The notes beneath the pieces were generated by a model. That model saw only the letters and a program-made list of their open reading frames with translations, had not been told where the DNA came from and searched no databases. This document shows, one piece after another, positions 60,338-64,000 of a DNA stretch of 64,000 bases; the stretch's first letter is position 1, and each line of letters starts with the position of its first letter. Origin of the DNA: Chryseobacterium gilvum (lineage in GTDB: Bacteria; Bacteroidota; Bacteroidia; Flavobacteriales; Weeksellaceae); contig NZ_JAOTEN010000003.1 in assembly GCF_025628965.1 (NCBI RefSeq), forward strand, positions 62,001 to 126,000, written 5' to 3'. Position numbers and translations under genes: made by a program.

Positions 60338-60763
60338 ATGAAAGGAACCAAAGGCGAAATACTCGATTTTCTCAATAACTGGGGAAAAGACACCATGGCA
60401 AAAACCATAGAGATAAAATTTACAGATGTAGATCTTGATAAAGAAACCCTGACTGCAACAATGCCTGTTCAGCCAAAAGTACATCAGCCGTTCGGAATTT
60501 TACATGGGGGCGCAAGCTGCGTTTTAGCAGAAACTTTAGGATCATGCCTCTCTAATATTTTCATTGACGGTGATCTCTATTATGGGGTCGGAACCAATAT
60601 CAACTCTAATCATCTTCGCAGCAAAAAAGCGGGAATGGTAACAGGAACTGCCCGTTTTATCCGCAAAGGTAAAACAATGCATGTCTCAGAAATTGAAATA
60701 CGCGATGAAAAAGGGGAGCTGATCAATCATACAACAATGACCAATAATATTCTTAAAAAATAA
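60338..60763 (+). CDS. PaaI/MenI-like hotdog thioesterase
   Basis: The 141-residue hotdog enzyme has KVHQPFGILHGGASCVLAETLGS, the PaaI/YdiI/MenI catalytic region with Glu at the active site, and NSNHLRSKKAGMVTG. MenI enzymes release 1,4-dihydroxy-2-naphthoate from its CoA ester in menaquinone synthesis. The gene lies 5 bp before an isochorismate synthase gene, and this neighbourhood supports a menaquinone role. A general PaaI role cannot be excluded. Confidence 0.85.
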   Translation: MKGTKGEILDFLNNWGKDTMAKTIEIKFTDVDLDKETLTATMPVQPKVHQPFGILHGGASCVLAETLGSCLSNIFIDGDLYYGVGTNINSNHLRSKKAGMVTGTARFIRKGKTMHVSEIEIRDEKGELINHTTMTNNILKK

Positions 60764-60768
60764 ATTAT

Positions 60769-61740
60769 TTGATGATTTATTTCAAATTTCCTTTTGATGA
60801 AAAACTGTATTCTACAGACAGGAATAATCAAACTCAAATGATCAGTTTTCAATCATTTAATCAGCCTGAGACCGTAGAATTTGCCGGAAACATCATAGAA
60901 ATTGATTCTTTGTCGAATGAAGCGTTAAACACTGATTTATTGTCAAAGAGTAATGCAGATTTTGTTGCGGAAACAAAAGATGAATATACCCGAAAACTTC
61001 AGGAAATTATTGAGATTATTCAGCAAAACAAGCTTCCGAAAGTGGTCATTTCAAGAAGAAAAATCGTACAATTAGATCATGAAATCCATTTGAAAGAAAG
61101 TTTTCAAAACCTTTGTAATTCTTATCCGAATGCTTTCAGATATATTTTTATAAAAGATGGAAACGCATGGATGGGCGCTTTCTCAGAAGTTTTAGGAAAA
61201 TTCAACAAAATCACGCATCAATTTGAAACCATGAGTCTTGCCGGAACGCTTCCCGTTTCAGAAGCCTGGTCGGGAAAAGAAATAGAAGAGCAAAAACCCG
61301 TATCTTCTTATATCAGAAATATTTTACAAAAATATTCCGGTCAAAATCAATTAAAAGAATCTGAAACATACGATCATATTTCAGGAAATATCAAACATCT
61401 GCGAACTGATTTTAAGGTTAAAATAAATCCCGAAAATGTAGACCAGATTATTCATGAGCTTCATCCTACTCCCGCTGTTTGTGGCATCCCGAAAGAATTT
61501 TGCAAAGAAATTATTGAAAAATACGAGAAATTCCCAAGAGAATTGTACGCCGGATTTATCAAAATAGAAACTGATGACTTTATACAGTATTTTGTGAATT
61601 TGCGCTGTGCAAAATTATATCACAATTCTGTGCATCTCTTTGCCGGTGGTGGAATTACGGCCCAAAGCAATCCTGAAAAAGAATGGACTGAAACCGAACT
61701 TAAAGCCGGAGCAGTACTCAATAATTTGAGCTTTATCTAA
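60769..61740 (+). CDS. Isochorismate synthase (MenF-like chorismate-binding enzyme)
   Basis: The 323-residue protein has the chorismate-binding domain with KLPKVVISRRKIVQL, FETMSLAGTLPV, LKESETYDHISGNIKHLRTDF, HPTPAVCGIP and YAGFIKIE. In HPTPAVCGIP and LAGTLPV the residues follow isochorismate synthases rather than anthranilate synthase TrpE. It would turn chorismate into isochorismate for menaquinone. The N-terminal part is short compared with E. coli MenF, as in other Bacteroidota. It follows the MenI-like gene after 5 bp. Confidence 0.87.
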   Translation: MMIYFKFPFDEKLYSTDRNNQTQMISFQSFNQPETVEFAGNIIEIDSLSNEALNTDLLSKSNADFVAETKDEYTRKLQEIIEIIQQNKLPKVVISRRKIVQLDHEIHLKESFQNLCNSYPNAFRYIFIKDGNAWMGAFSEVLGKFNKITHQFETMSLAGTLPVSEAWSGKEIEEQKPVSSYIRNILQKYSGQNQLKESETYDHISGNIKHLRTDFKVKINPENVDQIIHELHPTPAVCGIPKEFCKEIIEKYEKFPRELYAGFIKIETDDFIQYFVNLRCAKLYHNSVHLFAGGGITAQSNPEKEWTETELKAGAVLNNLSFI

Positions 61741-61804
61741 GTCTGAGATTAACTATTGCTACAATAATAAAATATCATCAATCCTTATTTGTATAAAAAC
61801 AAAG

Positions 61805-61832
61805 CCCTTTCAGGGTTGGAACCCTGGAAGGG
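61805..61832. repeat. Dispersed hairpin, CCCTTTCAGGGTT type, copy 2
   Basis: Left arm CCCTTTCAGGGTT (61805-61817) and right arm AACCCTGGAAGGG (61820-61832, one G-T pair) form the hairpin. The left arm is identical in its core to copy 1 at 16156-16181. Confidence 0.6.
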
Positions 61833-61863
61833 TTAGTTCAGAAAGATCAAAATAACATAAAAA

Positions 61864-61892
61864 AAAATCCTCTTCGGTTGAAAGAGGATTTT
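61864..61892 (-). terminator. Terminator of the MarC/small membrane protein unit
   Basis: The stem AAAATCCTCTT/AAGAGGATTTT with a 7-nt loop has a T run on the minus strand. It lies just past the end of the 61911-62105 gene. Confidence 0.8.
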
Positions 61893-61910
61893 ATAAACTA
61901 TTGTAAAAGA

Positions 61911-62105
61911 TTATTTTTTAACACCGATCTTGCTCCAGGTATTTAAAACTAAAAGCAAAATAACCCCCAATGCAGCTGCAGCAATGGAGAAGACAAACTT
62001 AAGGTTATCTTCTGATAATATTTCAGAATTCCAGTCCAGCGCGTACAGATTGATCGCGATAAACACAATAAATACTACTAAAAATACTTTATAAAACTTT
62101 TGCAT
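61911..62105 (-). CDS. Small two-helix membrane protein
   Basis: The 64-residue protein has two hydrophobic helices (about 5-22 and 36-56) and a basic C-terminus (SKIGVKK). There is no known domain. It starts 3 bp after the stop of the MarC gene, so it is co-transcribed with it, and ends before a terminator. It may be an accessory subunit, but there is no direct evidence. Confidence 0.65.
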   Translation of the reverse strand: MQKFYKVFLVVFIVFIAINLYALDWNSEILSEDNLKFVFSIAAAALGVILLLVLNTWSKIGVKK

Positions 62106-62108
62106 GAC

Positions 62109-62711
62109 TTAAAAATTAATATATGCCTGCACCAACTGTGCAAAATTTGCGGTAAATAATTTAATTGAAATTGCTAGAAGAATGATCCCGAAAACTTTCT
62201 GAAGAATTGACAACGTCGCATCACCCATTTTATTTTCAAGCCACGGTGCAGATTTCAGCACCAAATATACGAAAATTGTATTGAGCACGATTCCTAAAAT
62301 GATATTGATATCATGAAATTCTGCCCGCAGAGAAAGCGTAGTCGTAAGAGTTCCCGCACCGGCAACCAGCGGAAAAGCAATGGGCACAATAGATGCAGCC
62401 TTAGCCTCGGTAGTTTTATTGATTTCAATTCCTAAAATCATTTCCAGCGCAATGATAAAAATCACCACCGCACCTGCAATCGCAAATGAATTAATGTCTA
62501 CGCCGATAAATTTTAACAGTTTGTTCCCCACAAAAAGAAAGACGATCATAATTAATCCCGCCGTAATAGATGCTCTTTTTGCCTCGATCTGACCGAATTT
62601 CTGTTTTAAGCTTACAATAATAGGTATAGACCCGATAATATCGATTACTGCAAACAAAACCATAAAACATGTGATTACTTCTTTAAAAGAAAAATCCTGA
62701 AAAACCTCCAT
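62109..62711 (-). CDS. MarC-family integral membrane protein
   Basis: The 200-residue protein has six helices. The MarC family pattern is visible: LFAVIDIIGSIPIIVSLKQKF, ITAGLIMIVFLFVGNKLLKFIGV, AGAVVIFIIALEMILG and VPIAFPLVAGAGTLTTTL. The biological role is unsettled, since MarC itself is not needed for drug resistance. On the minus strand a TAATTTTG box lies about 22 nt before the ATG. Confidence 0.9.
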   Translation of the reverse strand: MEVFQDFSFKEVITCFMVLFAVIDIIGSIPIIVSLKQKFGQIEAKRASITAGLIMIVFLFVGNKLLKFIGVDINSFAIAGAVVIFIIALEMILGIEINKTTEAKAASIVPIAFPLVAGAGTLTTTLSLRAEFHDINIILGIVLNTIFVYLVLKSAPWLENKMGDATLSILQKVFGIILLAISIKLFTANFAQLVQAYINF

Positions 62712-62755
62712 TCTCTTATAATTAATAATTTCGCAAAATTATGAATTAAAAATGG

Positions 62756-64000
62756 TTATTTGCTAATTTGAGAATACAAATAGACAATATCTTTCAGAAG
62801 TTCACTAATTCCTTCCTTAGATTTGATAGGAGAATATTTTTCGATCTGAATTTTCTGAGAAATCTTCCGGTATTCTTCAGCCAGAGTCAGACCTTTTAAA
62901 CCTTCTATATATTGACGGAAATCGTCGGCAGAACCTTTTGAATGTTGATTTCTGATTTCAAGGTCGAGTTCTTCCACTGTTTTAAAGAATTGCCCGAAAT
63001 CTTCTTTTTCTTTCAAAGTTTCAAGATAGGCAAAATAATCCCGCACATCAGTCTTTAAATTTTTTCTGATCTCGTTTTCTGTTTCCGCCACCGATCCTAA
63101 TACTGGTTTTTGACTTACATTTTCTTTAATTGTAATTCGCTTTTTTTGCCAACTTTTAAATATAAGATATATAAAGAATAATCCGAGCAGTATTCCCAGA
63201 TTGATAAAAAGTGTATTCCAATTAAATTTATCTTTTTGTTTGATTTTAAACGATGTCGTCTTTAAAACCGGGCTGTTAACGGTTTCTAAAAAGCTGTTAG
63301 TATATTCATTTACTTTTTCTACAGTAGACTGAGCTTCCAAAACCTGATCGTGTGACATGGCATTCAAAGAAAGTGTCTGTTCTCCTAAATCCGTATATTC
63401 TTTTGCTGCAGGATTAAAGAAAGCGAAATTTTCAGTCCTGATCAAAATGTCACCCGCCTTGTTTGGAATGATAACATAATTTGCCAATATCTCTCCTTTG
63501 ATCCCGGCCTTTCCGGGCATAACTTTGGAGGTAATTTTGGGAGCAAAAACTTCATAATCCGGAGATAGCTGAATTTTTGGAAGATGCAGATCTGTAAGAT
63601 TACCTTCCCCCGAAACCTTTACAACAATATGAATAGGTTTTTTAACTTCTATTTTTTCCTGTGAGGCATTGTAAACATTAACACTAAAGTTTCCTACTGC
63701 ATTTTTAAAACCTACAGGAGCATTGTCGGGCAGTTTTTTTACGCTGAGTTTTACTTTATTGGAAAGTATTTTATTCTTATGAGAGAATGTGTTCACAGAA
63801 GCTGAAACAGACGGCACTTCAATATAGCCCGCTTCATTAGGAAAAACCATAAACACTGCTAAAATCTGGGAAGCCATGTTTCCGTATCCTGAAGGATCAA
63901 TATCAGATTTGATAAAGTTTACAGGATGTACAATGATGTTATCCTGTTTAGGAAGATGAATGTTTTTTACTTTACGGAAGTTATCAATATTTTTCGAGTA
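62756..64000 (-). CDS. batD: BatD-family protein, 5' end cut by window
   Basis: The reading frame is open to the window edge, past the internal ATG at 63877, so the gene is partial. It contains Ig-like BatD domains (VKKPIHIVVKVSGEGNLTDLHLPKIQL, NYVIIPNKAGDILIRTENFAFFNP), a transmembrane helix (about 225-245 of the 373 residues after 63877: LFINLGILLGLFFIYLIF) and a cytoplasmic tail with a DUF-like helical end. Bat proteins are Bacteroidota oxygen-tolerance/VWA-associated membrane proteins, normally in a batABCDE operon with moxR, which presumably continues outside the window. Confidence 0.82.
   Translation of the reverse strand, partial: YSKNIDNFRKVKNIHLPKQDNIIVHPVNFIKSDIDPSGYGNMASQILAVFMVFPNEAGYIEVPSVSASVNTFSHKNKILSNKVKLSVKKLPDNAPVGFKNAVGNFSVNVYNASQEKIEVKKPIHIVVKVSGEGNLTDLHLPKIQLSPDYEVFAPKITSKVMPGKAGIKGEILANYVIIPNKAGDILIRTENFAFFNPAAKEYTDLGEQTLSLNAMSHDQVLEAQSTVEKVNEYTNSFLETVNSPVLKTTSFKIKQKDKFNWNTLFINLGILLGLFFIYLIFKSWQKKRITIKENVSQKPVLGSVAETENEIRKNLKTDVRDYFAYLETLKEKEDFGQFFKTVEELDLEIRNQHSKGSADDFRQYIEGLKGLTLAEEYRKISQKIQIEKYSPIKSKEGISELLKDIVYLYSQISK

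Noticed and set aside
44..64000. tRNA, rRNA, insertion sequence or prophage
   Set aside because: While reading both strands I saw no tRNA arm pattern, transposase, integrase or phage gene. This is a by-eye check without a covariance search.

Overview
This window looks like a 64 kb chromosomal segment of a Chryseobacterium-like flavobacterium (Bacteroidota, Flavobacteriales). The evidence is low GC content, promoters with the Bacteroidota -7 box TAnnTTTG, gliding and type IX secretion genes (gldJ, porU, porV), Bacteroidota-style lipoproteins, and a microviridin-type peptide locus. Genes are dense, on both strands, and mostly in short operons. I saw no tRNA, rRNA, CRISPR array, transposase or prophage.

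Layout. 1-6.8 kb: the 3' part of a thioredoxin-like gene, fabH, corA, a membrane-anchored patatin, a DUF2199 gene with an unknown partner, a small orphan and a tag-type DNA glycosylase. 6.9-11.7 kb: a complete tripartite drug-efflux operon (TetR, TolC, HlyD, EmrB) whose candidate operator covers the -33 box of its own promoter. 11.9-18.5 kb: holB, an outer-membrane protein with lptC and anmK, an SRPBCC/NUDIX pair and murF. 18.6-25.5 kb: gldJ, porU and porV. 25.6-35.7 kb: a FUSC transporter, a PPTase, ahcY, purE, a DMT exporter, an orphan lipoprotein resembling a TonB plug, purK, and TauE/DUF1634. 35.9-46.3 kb: an EEP hydrolase, then a long minus-strand gene train that starts with a 66-residue graspetide precursor, two ATP-grasp ligases and a C39-peptidase ABC exporter, and continues into SDR, acyl-CoA ligase and mevalonate decarboxylase genes. 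46.4-53 kb: housekeeping genes (hydrolase, pdxJ, MscS, ung, GNAT) and lipoproteins. 53-64 kb: a MutS2 lacking Smr, a cobalamin riboswitch directly before an acyl-CoA thioesterase, PadR-PspC, a tiny transcript encoding a 20-residue amphipathic peptide, PlsC, a thioesterase/isochorismate synthase pair (menaquinone), MarC and BatD (cut by the window edge).

How the parts work together. The graspetide locus is self-contained. The precursor carries the PFFAxFLE leader motif, a double-glycine site and a TxKYPSD core. The two ligases would install ester and amide rings, and the C39 exporter would cut after GG and secrete the product. A terminator-like hairpin between the precursor and the enzyme genes should make precursor mRNA exceed enzyme mRNA. 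The T9SS genes porU (sortase) and porV (shuttle) act together, with gldJ transcribed divergently.

The most interesting items are the graspetide cluster with its attenuator, the cobalamin riboswitch in front of a thioesterase with a small ORF coupled to it, the 20-residue amphipathic peptide gene with its own promoter and terminator, and a recurrent promoter layout in which the -7 box ends exactly 4 nt before the start codon, implying leaderless mRNAs for several genes.
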